From positions 1-5,127 of the forward strand of contig CAIYOL010000396.1 of the NCBI GenBank assembly GCA_903927855.1: DNA of 5,127 nucleotides, read 5' to 3'. Positions 1 through 5,127 of this stretch are shown piece after piece. Below the pieces are notes generated by a model, which saw nothing but the letters and a program-made list of their open reading frames with translations, had not been told where the DNA came from and searched no databases. The stretch comes from an uncultured Planctomycetota bacterium (lineage in GTDB: Bacteria; Planctomycetota; Phycisphaerae; Sedimentisphaerales; Anaerobacaceae). The stretch's first letter is position 1. The number at the start of each line of letters is the position of its first letter. A program made the translations under genes and the position numbers.

Positions 1-662
1 CGATAAATGAACTGTTGGAGATATTCGGTCGAATGGGCTTCTCCGTGGCCTACGGACCTGAAGTTGAGGACGAGTGGCATAATTTCATCGCATTGAATAT
101 AGGGCCCGAACATCCTGCAAGAGACCCTTTCGATGCTTTCTACATTGACGATAATACTCTGTTGCGGAGCCACACTTCACCGGTTCAAATCCGTGTTATG
201 GAACAAACCAAGCCGCCAATTCGTGTAGTTGCACCGGGGCGGGTATACCGGCCGGACACAGTCGATGCAACACATATGTATATGTTTCATCAAATCGAAG
301 CGCTGGTTGTTGACGAGGATGTCAGTATGGTGGATATGAAAACCACCATTGACCAGTTTATTCACGCCTATTATGGACCCGAAATTAAATGGCGGCTTCG
401 GCCGAGCTTTTTCCCATTTACAGAACCAAGCGGAGAGGTTGACGTGTTTTGGGTAAATAAACAAGGTAAGGAAGACTGGATGGAAGTCGGCGGCTGCGGT
501 ATGGTCGACCCCAATGTTTTCGATGCAGTCGGGATAGACAGCGAAAAATATACCGGCTGGGCGTTTGGCTTTGGTGTGGAACGCCTCGCGATGAGAAAAT
601 ACGGGATTAATGACATCAGACTGCTTTTCGAGAATGACCTGCGATTTCTGAGGCAGTTCTAA
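1..662 (+). CDS. pheS: Phenylalanyl-tRNA synthetase alpha subunit, 5'-truncated by the window edge
   Basis: Catalytic alpha subunit of the cytosolic (alpha-beta)2 phenylalanyl-tRNA synthetase, which charges tRNA-Phe using ATP. The reading frame is open from position 3, so 219 C-terminal residues are visible; the usual protein is about 330-350 residues, so the N-terminal coiled coil and start lie outside. The TTG at 15 is internal, not a start. Class II synthetase landmarks are clear: [17 protein letters not shown] and [12 protein letters not shown], then HTSPVQIR, motif 2 (APGRVYRPD...[12 protein letters not shown]), [25 protein letters not shown], motif 3 ([18 protein letters not shown]) and the typical end [10 protein letters not shown]. 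The motif 3 Ala matches the substrate-pocket Ala294 of E. coli PheS. The gene ends in TAA at 660-662, overlapping the end of the convergent kinase gene. No pheT follows, so the beta subunit must be encoded elsewhere. Identity is near certain. Confidence 0.97.
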   Translation, partial: INELLEIFGRMGFSVAYGPEVEDEWHNFIALNIGPEHPARDPFDAFYIDDNTLLRSHTSPVQIRVMEQTKPPIRVVAPGRVYRPDTVDATHMYMFHQIEALVVDEDVSMVDMKTTIDQFIHAYYGPEIKWRLRPSFFPFTEPSGEVDVFWVNKQGKEDWMEVGGCGMVDPNVFDAVGIDSEKYTGWAFGFGVERLAMRKYGINDIRLLFENDLRFLRQF

Positions 663-1474
663 AACCTTTCTTTTCTATCTAAACGTCGGCGGGTTTTTTT
701 AAGAACTTTCTTTATTAGGGTCGCCTTGCTGGTTTCAGTTTTTTCGTTTTGCGCCCAATATTCCTTAAAGAATCTCATGCGGTCCGTATTGCTCATATAT
801 GCAGGCGGAGGCATATTTGCCTGCACCAGATTTTTTAATCGCAGTCGCCCCGGCAGACGGCGGAATTTTCTTGTTCGCTCATTATCGAGAAAGAAAAACC
901 TCCAGCGGTCTTTCTCCTGTTTGGCCAATATATTGCCCAGACGCAAATCACCATGAAAAATGCCCTTGGCATGCATTTGGCCTACGGTTCGTCCAAACGC
1001 TCGTATTAGTTCACGTCTGCCTCTGGTTTCCAATTTGCTGTCGGAGATGAATTGATGAATTTGTTTTGCGTCTTCAATCTCAAGAGTCACCAGAAAATTT
1101 GTTGTATGATAAAGATCATACCTGAATTTGCCCATTGCGATAATAGCAGGAGCGTCAAAACCGTTTTCGCTCAGCATCTCAGCGGCCTTAAAAGCCCGCT
1201 CGGCTCGATTAGCCCGCACAAAATGCTTGATAATATCCCAAACCGACCTGCAAAGATATTGTTTGAAATAAACCCCTTTGTCCACGTCATTGAACCTAAC
1301 AGTGAGCTTATAGACACGGGCAAACTTCGAGGACCGGACCGCCGTTAGTCGATAACGCTCGCTTAGTTTTTTTTCGCCGTCCAGCAGGGCCTGTTCAAGA
1401 GTATCGTTGCGGAAATTTCTGTGAATATATAACGTGCAGTTTCCCCCACATATTTTATCGAAAGAGCTGTTCAA
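659..1474 (-). CDS. Lipopolysaccharide kinase, Kdo/WaaP (InaA-like) family
   Basis: Predicted 271-residue cytoplasmic or peripheral kinase with the small protein-kinase-like fold of the Kdo/WaaP/InaA family, which uses ATP to phosphorylate an LPS inner-core sugar. Visible elements: probable ATP-binding Lys71 in GVYFKQY; an alpha-C-like helix [12 protein letters not shown] (86-101); NFLVTLEIE at the hinge (126-134); catalytic loop [10 protein letters not shown] with His174, Asp176 and Asn181; and a metal-binding-type segment [11 protein letters not shown] with Asp197. The tail (250-271) is strongly basic ([14 protein letters not shown]), which could hold the enzyme on acidic membrane lipid. 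The chosen start is TTG at 1474-1472, 4 nt after the TGA of lpxI; no ATG lies in frame upstream, and the frame is closed by TAA at 1498-1496. A weak GGGG sits about 10 nt upstream, so translational coupling to lpxI is likely. The exact sugar substrate (Kdo or heptose) cannot be told from sequence. Its stop TAG overlaps the pheS stop. Confidence 0.85.
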   Translation of the reverse strand: MNSSFDKICGGNCTLYIHRNFRNDTLEQALLDGEKKLSERYRLTAVRSSKFARVYKLTVRFNDVDKGVYFKQYLCRSVWDIIKHFVRANRAERAFKAAEMLSENGFDAPAIIAMGKFRYDLYHTTNFLVTLEIEDAKQIHQFISDSKLETRGRRELIRAFGRTVGQMHAKGIFHGDLRLGNILAKQEKDRWRFFFLDNERTRKFRRLPGRLRLKNLVQANMPPPAYMSNTDRMRFFKEYWAQNEKTETSKATLIKKVLKKTRRRLDRKERF

Positions 1475-1478
1475 TATG

Positions 1479-2315
1479 TCATCGCCCCAGAATAGTTATG
1501 CCCAATTTGTCGGCAAGTTTTATTGTCTCGGGCTTGTCAATAATTATAGTTTTGCCCGCTTCTACAACGAGGCATTTGCCTCCGTTTTCAGCCAAACTCC
1601 TGATAGTATCAGGCCCGACGCACGGCACATCAAATCGCATGTCCTGACTTGGCTTTGAGGTCTTTATGAGAGTCCAGCCTCCGGATTTACAAAGCTGGCC
1701 GACCCGCTCAATCATTTTTGCCGTGCCTTCTATTGCCTCAACGGCAATTACTTCCTTTTCCTTGACCGCAACCGCCTGGCCTATATCCAGTTCGCCGAGT
1801 TTTTTAGCTATCTGCCAGCCAAATTCAATGTCGCCTTCTACAGATTGGCTCGGCTGTGTCTTTGTCATTGCTCCCGCCGTTGCCAGATGTTCTTTGCAGT
1901 ACATTGTTGAATTCTCCAGCATTATTCCGCCGCTGGCCAGTTCCTCTGCCAGGGCATTTAATAACGTATCGTTTCGTTTGTCTTTGCCGCGCAGCCGCCA
2001 GTAATATATTCTAAACGCTCTCCAATCAGGCAGATATCTCAAAATTCTCTGAGGCGTAAACAGTCGAGATTTGGCGACCCTGCCGACCATAACCGTTCTG
2101 GTTACGCCGTGCTTTTTTAACTTCCGTATCCAGCTTCCGGGTCGGGCAATCGCCACTCTGTGAAAAACATCAACTTCGTCAGCCAGAGCAGGCTCTGCAT
2201 TATCCGCCAAACCGACGCAAACTACCTTCAACCCCGCCTCTCTGGCGCCGGCAGCCACAAGAAAGGGCAATCTGCCTTCTCCTGCAATCAAGCCAAGTAT
2301 ATCTTCGCTATTCAT
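1479..2315 (-). CDS. lpxI: UDP-2,3-diacylglucosamine pyrophosphatase LpxI (DUF1009)
   Basis: Hydrolyses UDP-2,3-diacylglucosamine to 2,3-diacylglucosamine 1-phosphate (lipid X) and UMP, the fourth step of lipid A synthesis; it replaces the unrelated LpxH. The protein has 278 residues, in the normal range. The N-terminal domain starts with the hallmark LGLIAGEGRLPFLV (about 7-20). The C-terminal domain carries GDIEFGWQIAKKLGELDIGQ (161-180), VIAVEAIEGT (189-198) and PSQDMRFDVPCVGPDTI (222-238). In ATG numbering an Asp falls at 225, the number I recall for the catalytic Asp of Caulobacter LpxI; an alignment should confirm this. I chose ATG at 2315 because it places the conserved N-terminus as expected and has GGGG just upstream. 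A GTG at 2330 would add five residues (MPRGT) and has no visible ribosome-binding site. The gene follows lpxD by 55 nt and precedes the kinase by 4 nt, so all three are likely cotranscribed. Confidence 0.95.
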   Translation of the reverse strand: MNSEDILGLIAGEGRLPFLVAAGAREAGLKVVCVGLADNAEPALADEVDVFHRVAIARPGSWIRKLKKHGVTRTVMVGRVAKSRLFTPQRILRYLPDWRAFRIYYWRLRGKDKRNDTLLNALAEELASGGIMLENSTMYCKEHLATAGAMTKTQPSQSVEGDIEFGWQIAKKLGELDIGQAVAVKEKEVIAVEAIEGTAKMIERVGQLCKSGGWTLIKTSKPSQDMRFDVPCVGPDTIRSLAENGGKCLVVEAGKTIIIDKPETIKLADKLGITILGR

Positions 2316-2370
2316 AGTACCCCGCGGCACAGCGGAAAAATCAGAATACCGTCAATGAACAAACAGATAA

Positions 2371-3432
2371 CTACTGCTTCGTTGGTTCTTCGGAATCTGA
2401 TTTGACAAATGGGGCAATCCGTTCAATCTGATTTTCGAGCTTGCGAATACTCTGTCGCATCTCAGGCAGGTGCTGTATCATACTGTATGCTCGTTTGCCC
2501 TGGTCTGCCTCAATAGCCGGTGCACCTACCACTATTTGGCCGTCTGGAATGTTATTAATAACACCGGCCTGGGCGCCTATGGTAACATTGTTTCCAATGT
2601 TAATATGGCCGACAATGCCAACCTGGCCGCCGACCACACAATGATGCCCCAGAGTGGTCGAGCCGGCAACACCTACCTGAGCTACGAGCAAACAGTGTGA
2701 GCCGACTTTAGTGCCGTGACCTATTGCAACCAGATCGCCTAACTTACTGCCTTGGCCTATGACGGTATCGCCGAGTGTACCTCTTTCAATTCCGCAGCAT
2801 GCGCCAATCTCCACGTCATCCTCTATGACCACAATGCCAATCTGTGGCACCTTGTAGTGTGCGCCCTTATGGGTGGCATAACCGAAGCCGTCATCACCGA
2901 TTACGGAATTAGCATTTATAATCACACGATTGCCTATTTTGCATCCATCGTAAATGGCCGCATTCGGATATATTATGCAGTCATTACCGATTGTAGCACC
3001 TTGTCCAACAAACACGCCGGGATAAATTATGCAGCCGTCCCCAACTCTTGCATCATCAGATACAGTAGCGAAATCATGAATGTGGCAGTCTGCACCGATT
3101 TTTGCGCTATCCGAAATTATTGCACGCGGGCTGATTCCCACCTTTTTGTGCTTCCGATAGCCGTGGAGTAACACCATAATCTGCATAAAAGCGTAATATG
3201 GGTCCTCAGCTATCAAAAGAGGAACCGAAGTGTTAGGTGTTTCTTTGCCTACGATTACGGCGCTGGCCTTGGTCGTCTGAACCTGCTTTTCGTATTTGAC
3301 GTTGGCCAAAAAGCTGATGTCTCCTTCGCCTGCCCGCCCGAGCGTGGAGGCAGAGTTGATGACTACATTGGGGTCGCCGACGACCCTGCCGCCCACGTAT
3401 TCAGCTAATTCGCCCAGAGTTTTGCCTGGCAT
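2371..3432 (-). CDS. lpxD: UDP-3-O-(3-hydroxyacyl)glucosamine N-acyltransferase LpxD
   Basis: Third enzyme of lipid A synthesis: transfers a 3-hydroxyacyl chain from acyl-carrier protein to the 2-amino group of UDP-3-O-acylglucosamine in the cytoplasm, as a homotrimer. The protein has 353 residues from ATG 3432. Order: N-terminal uridine-binding domain (PGKTLGELAEYVGG, then ISFLANVKY), a long left-handed beta-helix of hexapeptide repeats (about 100-300), and a C-terminal helical part (KRAYSMIQHLPEMRQSIRKLENQIERI). Numbered from this ATG, Phe41, Asn44, Tyr47, His239 and His276 fall at the same numbers as the uracil-binding and active-site residues of E. coli LpxD, which supports this start over GTG 3459. 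The ATG also has a good ribosome-binding site (AAGGTGG). Near His239 the sequence is KLGDLVAIGHGTKVG, where the family usually has DN...AHN, and IERG replaces IDRG. A strong promoter lies upstream. The short acidic tail SDSEEPTKQ looks disordered. Confidence 0.97.
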   Translation of the reverse strand: MPGKTLGELAEYVGGRVVGDPNVVINSASTLGRAGEGDISFLANVKYEKQVQTTKASAVIVGKETPNTSVPLLIAEDPYYAFMQIMVLLHGYRKHKKVGISPRAIISDSAKIGADCHIHDFATVSDDARVGDGCIIYPGVFVGQGATIGNDCIIYPNAAIYDGCKIGNRVIINANSVIGDDGFGYATHKGAHYKVPQIGIVVIEDDVEIGACCGIERGTLGDTVIGQGSKLGDLVAIGHGTKVGSHCLLVAQVGVAGSTTLGHHCVVGGQVGIVGHINIGNNVTIGAQAGVINNIPDGQIVVGAPAIEADQGKRAYSMIQHLPEMRQSIRKLENQIERIAPFVKSDSEEPTKQ

Positions 3433-3436
3433 AAAA

Positions 3437-3443
3437 CCACCTT
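3437..3443 (-). promoter_or_regulatory. Ribosome-binding site of lpxD (decides the start)
   Basis: The minus-strand sequence AAGGTGG lies 4 nt before ATG 3432-3430 and differs from AAGGAGG at one base. The alternative GTG at 3459-3457 has nothing similar in front of it, so this site favours the ATG start. Confidence 0.65.
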
Positions 3444-3485
3444 CTACAGAAACCTTCACCTACGTGTTTACATTTCCTGCTGCAT

Positions 3486-3498
3486 CGGCAGACTGCCG
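3486..3498. promoter_or_regulatory. Perfect 13-bp dyad at the predicted lpxD transcription start (candidate operator)
   Basis: CGGCAG-A-CTGCCG is a perfect inverted repeat with 6-bp arms and one central base. It begins 2 bp downstream of the -10 box (3501-3506), so it spans the predicted +1. A repressor bound here could block the promoter. As RNA the arms could form only a stem of about 5 bp with a 3-nt loop at the extreme 5' end, and the transcript may start inside it. That the dyad is a binding site is inference; the symmetry and position are seen directly. Confidence 0.35.
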
Positions 3499-3500
3499 GT

Positions 3501-3528
3501 ATTATAACAGATGCCTGAAATCAGTCAA
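3501..3528 (-). promoter_or_regulatory. Sigma-70-type promoter for lpxD-lpxI-kinase
   Basis: On the minus strand, a -35 box TTGACT (3528-3523) is separated by 16 nt from a perfect -10 box TATAAT (3506-3501). The -10 is preceded by TG one base upstream (TGTTATAAT), an extended -10 element. Transcription should start near 3494, leaving a 5' leader of about 60 nt before the lpxD ATG. It is by far the best promoter-like sequence in the window and lies in the only sizeable gap. Its position implies that lpxD, lpxI and the kinase form their own transcription unit. Confidence 0.7.
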
Positions 3529-3557
3529 AAATAATCAGATGCAGATTACGCTGATTA
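3527..3557 (-). terminator. Possible weak rho-independent terminator after the glycosyltransferase gene
   Basis: On the minus strand TAATCAG (3557-3551) and CTGATTA (3538-3532) form a 7-bp stem with a 12-nt loop, followed directly by TTTTT (3531-3527). The stem has only two G-C pairs, so it would be weak. It lies about 75 nt after the stop of the GT9 gene, and its T-run overlaps the -35 box of the lpxD promoter. It could separate the upstream unit from the lpxD unit, or it may only be a by-product of the repeats in this gap. Confidence 0.3.
3539..3556 (+). repeat. 9-nt-periodic intergenic repeat, copy B
   Basis: Two adjacent 9-mers, ATGCAGATT and ACGCTGATT, follow the consensus WCGCWGATT; the flanks (AACGTAGAT after it) look like decayed units. 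The reverse complement, AATCAGCGTAATCTGC, has the same design as copy A at 3604-3630, so the two copies are inverted relative to each other. The repeat is read directly; its origin (REP-like or remnant mobile element) is unknown. Confidence 0.5.
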
Positions 3558-3603
3558 ACGTAGATATTTAATGTTTTTTATCTTTCTCCTGGGGAGTCCT
3601 TAC

Positions 3604-3630
3604 GAACAGCGAAATCTGCGAAATCAGCGT
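3604..3630 (-). repeat. 9-nt-periodic intergenic repeat, copy A, starting at the GT9 stop codon
   Basis: Read on the minus strand there are three consecutive 9-mers: ACGCTGATT, TCGCAGATT and TCGCTGTTC. The first begins on the last base of the GT9 TGA stop codon. Copy A is inverted relative to copy B, and ACGCTGATT/AATCAGCGT gives a 9-bp perfect match between them. A further relative lies at 3517-3531: GAAATCAG-TCAAAAA there matches GAAATCAGCGTCAAAAA at 3620-3636 except for a missing CG. Confidence 0.5.
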
Positions 3631-4676
3631 CAAAAAAATTTAAGAAGCTCCTGCTGCAGGCTCGATGAGGACTTTTTTGCGAAATCCGGTTCCTCGCTTT
3701 GCAAAACCGTTACAGCCGGTCCGATAGGACCATATACCGCCGGGTCTGTCGGCCCAAACACTGCAACCGTTCGGATGCCTAATGCTGCCGCAAGATGCGT
3801 TATCCCGCTGTCGTTACCGATGTAGCCATTGGCGTTGCTCAAAACTGCAAGCACGTCCGCCAGCGACAGATTCGTAAGTATTTTGGAAATAGTTTCAATT
3901 CTGTCAATCGTCGATACGCTTAGTCGTTCCATCTCTGCGGGGCCCAGCAAAAATATCACATCTACTCCCTTGTCCGCCAACAATTTCGCCACCGAAAGAA
4001 AATTATCCAGGTGACAGCATTTGTGCGAACCGCCGCTGCCTGGCTGAATTACTACAAGTTTTTCTGAAGAACCAATATTTATTTCTTTCAGCAGTTCTCT
4101 GCCTCTGTTTATGTCCGCTTTAGTTGCTTTTATTAAACTTTTCGTTTTGCAAACCGGCGAGGGCTCTAAAGACAAGCCGCTTTGAGCAGCAAGCTGCTCT
4201 ATATAAAAATCAGTTATATGCGCCGATAACTTTTCGGATGGTTTCATCGACAAAGTTATTATTTCCGTACTGCGGCTGCAATTGGCGGTGAAAATCAGGT
4301 TCTGCTCAAAGTTACTGTCCGGCTCACCCAGAAATGTTACAATCCAGGCATAATCGCCGAAAGTATTTATCAAAGCATCTCCATCCGCAAGGTCGAACGT
4401 ATTGGTTTCAACAAACAATCGATGTAAATCTACCGAATCTATGGAGCGAATGCTGTCCACGCACGTCCTGCCCGGAAAAATGCCGATATGTTCGGTATGA
4501 CCGAGGATATCGACCCCGCCCAGTCCGAGGCAATCTTTCATAAATTCAACTAAAGGCAGAGTCAATATACAATCACCGATTGCGCCCGGCTGTAATATTA
4601 CCCCGCGCAGAGCTCGCCGAGATGCTTTGGCTTCCTCTTCCCTCAGCAGGTTAAAGATGTTATCGTTTTCCTGCAT
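3630..4676 (-). CDS. Glycosyltransferase family 9 (heptosyltransferase-like, ADP-heptose:LPS type)
   Basis: Predicted cytoplasmic GT-B enzyme of 348 residues, the usual size for WaaC/WaaF-like proteins, which transfer heptose from ADP-heptose to the LPS inner core. The N-terminal Rossmann half starts at about residue 24 with GVILQPGAIGDCILTLPLVEF, including the family's Gly-Asp (34-35). The C-terminal nucleotide-binding half has VVIQPGSGGSHKCCHLDNF (208-226), VIFLLGPAE (240-248), YIGNDSGITHLAAALG (285-300) and VAVFGPTDPAVYGP (304-317). Lys219 is probably the conserved basic residue after the PGSG loop. The usual NWP/CWP that follows is CHL here. About 20 charged residues precede the first strand, a modest N-terminal extension. 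The ATG at 4676 is preceded by AGGAAGAG, 18 nt after the stop of the upstream repeat protein, which indicates one transcript. Sugar donor and acceptor cannot be assigned; related nucleotide-sugar donors are possible. Confidence 0.88.
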   Translation of the reverse strand: MQENDNIFNLLREEEAKASRRALRGVILQPGAIGDCILTLPLVEFMKDCLGLGGVDILGHTEHIGIFPGRTCVDSIRSIDSVDLHRLFVETNTFDLADGDALINTFGDYAWIVTFLGEPDSNFEQNLIFTANCSRSTEIITLSMKPSEKLSAHITDFYIEQLAAQSGLSLEPSPVCKTKSLIKATKADINRGRELLKEINIGSSEKLVVIQPGSGGSHKCCHLDNFLSVAKLLADKGVDVIFLLGPAEMERLSVSTIDRIETISKILTNLSLADVLAVLSNANGYIGNDSGITHLAAALGIRTVAVFGPTDPAVYGPIGPAVTVLQSEEPDFAKKSSSSLQQELLKFF

Positions 4677-4692
4677 AGGAAAAACTCTTCCT
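4677..4692 (-). promoter_or_regulatory. Ribosome-binding site of the GT9 gene inside a small hairpin
   Basis: The 18-nt gap between the repeat-protein stop and the GT9 ATG is nearly all inverted repeat. On the minus strand AGGAA (4692-4688) pairs with TTCCT (4681-4677), with a 6-nt loop; a G-U pair could extend it. AGGAA is the only good Shine-Dalgarno sequence, so the hairpin would hide it, directly against the start codon. Ribosomes finishing the upstream gene could open it (translational coupling). The pairing is seen; the function is inferred. Confidence 0.4.
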
Positions 4693-4694
4693 GC

Positions 4695-5127
4695 TTAGTC
4701 TTGAGGGTAAATAATTATCCGGTCATGGATAACAGTTACCAAGTCGTTTTTGCCGTCGCCGGTTACGTCAGCGACTTTCATCTCTCGCGGCTCGATAGAG
4801 AGCCTGGCTTGTTCTTTACTATCGCGATAGCTTTTCTGCTCAAATACCTTGAAACGCATCGCAGGAATCGGCTTCGTGTCACTATCAAGCGCAAGTATCT
4901 CGATATGGTCGTGATTGTAGTCGACCATAATAATGTCAACCCGGCCGTCACCGTTAATATCCCCAGCCGTCAGATTGCCATACATACCATCTTTTATTTT
5001 TGTCTCATAACTGAATAGCTGCTCTAAATGCTGCGGCGTCTGGCTGCCGTTTGGCGGCGTTATAAGTGCAAACTTATCATCGTCGAACAGTAGAATGCTT
5101 TTAACTTTGCTGCCTGTAAGGGGTGCA
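4695..5127 (-). CDS. FG-GAP/VCBS repeat protein, C-terminal part (start beyond the window)
   Basis: The frame is open to the right edge, so the visible part is 143 residues and the Met at 4985 is internal. Two calcium-binding-type repeat motifs are clear: DINGDGRVD at visible residues 56-64 within NLTAGDINGDGRVDIIMVDY, and DVTGDGKND at 120-128 within MKVADVTGDGKNDLVTVIHD. Each precedes a hydrophobic strand, as in the blades of integrin-like beta-propellers. Such proteins are normally exported and bind surfaces, polysaccharide or partner proteins; no signal peptide can be judged because the N-terminus is missing. The protein ends IIIYPQD, with the last blade close to the C-terminus. The stop TAA (4697-4695) lies 18 nt before the GT9 start, and the two genes probably share a transcript. 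A specific function cannot be assigned. Confidence 0.85.
   Translation of the reverse strand, partial: APLTGSKVKSILLFDDDKFALITPPNGSQTPQHLEQLFSYETKIKDGMYGNLTAGDINGDGRVDIIMVDYNHDHIEILALDSDTKPIPAMRFKVFEQKSYRDSKEQARLSIEPREMKVADVTGDGKNDLVTVIHDRIIIYPQD

Noticed and set aside
661..700. Possible terminator at the GGGTTTTTTT run after pheS
   Set aside because: The T-run follows a GC-rich stretch, but I find no upstream arm to pair with it beyond AAAACC/GGTTTT with a long loop. The stretch is explained as lysine- and arginine-rich coding sequence of the kinase tail.
1052..1348. 98-codon plus-strand open frame, and others like it inside the kinase and lpxI genes
   Set aside because: They are antisense to well-supported genes and have no family resemblance, so they are shadow frames.
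2316..2370. Separate promoter for lpxI in the 55-nt gap after lpxD
   Set aside because: A TTGACG is present on the minus strand, but 17 nt further on there is no -10-like hexamer (CTGTGC). Cotranscription with lpxD is simpler.
2752..3171. 139-codon open frame on the plus strand
   Set aside because: It lies wholly antisense to the hexapeptide-repeat part of lpxD, whose periodic codons keep the opposite frame open. The translation shows no recognisable domain.
3585..3598. Small palindrome CTCC-TGG-GGAG as a terminator
   Set aside because: It has a 4-bp stem with no T-run on either strand, too little to call.
3571..3825. 84-codon plus-strand open frame starting in the lpxD upstream gap
   Set aside because: Most of it is antisense to the conserved C-terminal part of the GT9 gene, and its start has no ribosome-binding site. 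The short part in the gap is the repeat region.

Overview
The window looks like chromosomal DNA of a diderm (LPS-making) bacterium with GC content near one half. It is almost fully coding. A Planctomycetota/Phycisphaerae-type organism is my best guess. It rests on LpxI used beside LpxD, a WaaP/InaA-type sugar kinase, the LpxD C-terminus (PAIEADQGKRAY...LPE), and a large calcium-motif (VCBS/FG-GAP) repeat protein. This is inference from recall; no phylogeny was run.

Layout: positions 1-662 (+) hold the C-terminal two-thirds of phenylalanyl-tRNA synthetase alpha (pheS). Everything else is on the minus strand. Read in the direction of transcription (from the right edge leftwards) the genes are: the last 143 residues of a VCBS/FG-GAP repeat protein (5127-4695); a GT9 heptosyltransferase-like glycosyltransferase (4676-3630); a 197-nt intergenic region with a near-consensus sigma-70 promoter; lpxD (3432-2371); lpxI (2315-1479); and a Kdo/WaaP-family kinase (1474-659). 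The kinase gene runs head-on into pheS, and the two stop codons overlap within 4 bp.

Function: LpxD adds the second hydroxyacyl chain to UDP-glucosamine. LpxI cleaves UDP-2,3-diacylglucosamine to lipid X. The kinase probably phosphorylates a sugar of the LPS inner core, and the GT9 enzyme probably transfers a heptose or related sugar to the core. The minus-strand genes therefore form a lipid A/inner-core module. lpxA, lpxC, lpxB and waaA are not in view.

The most interesting non-coding stretch is 3433-3629. It contains 9-nt-periodic repeats in inverted orientation, a possible weak terminator, the lpxD promoter (TTGACT, 16 nt, extended TGTTATAAT) and a perfect 13-bp dyad at the predicted transcription start. 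I found no RNA genes, CRISPR arrays, insertion sequences or evidence of a novel defence or mobile system. The points worth a second look are regulatory details and residue substitutions in otherwise recognisable LPS enzymes.
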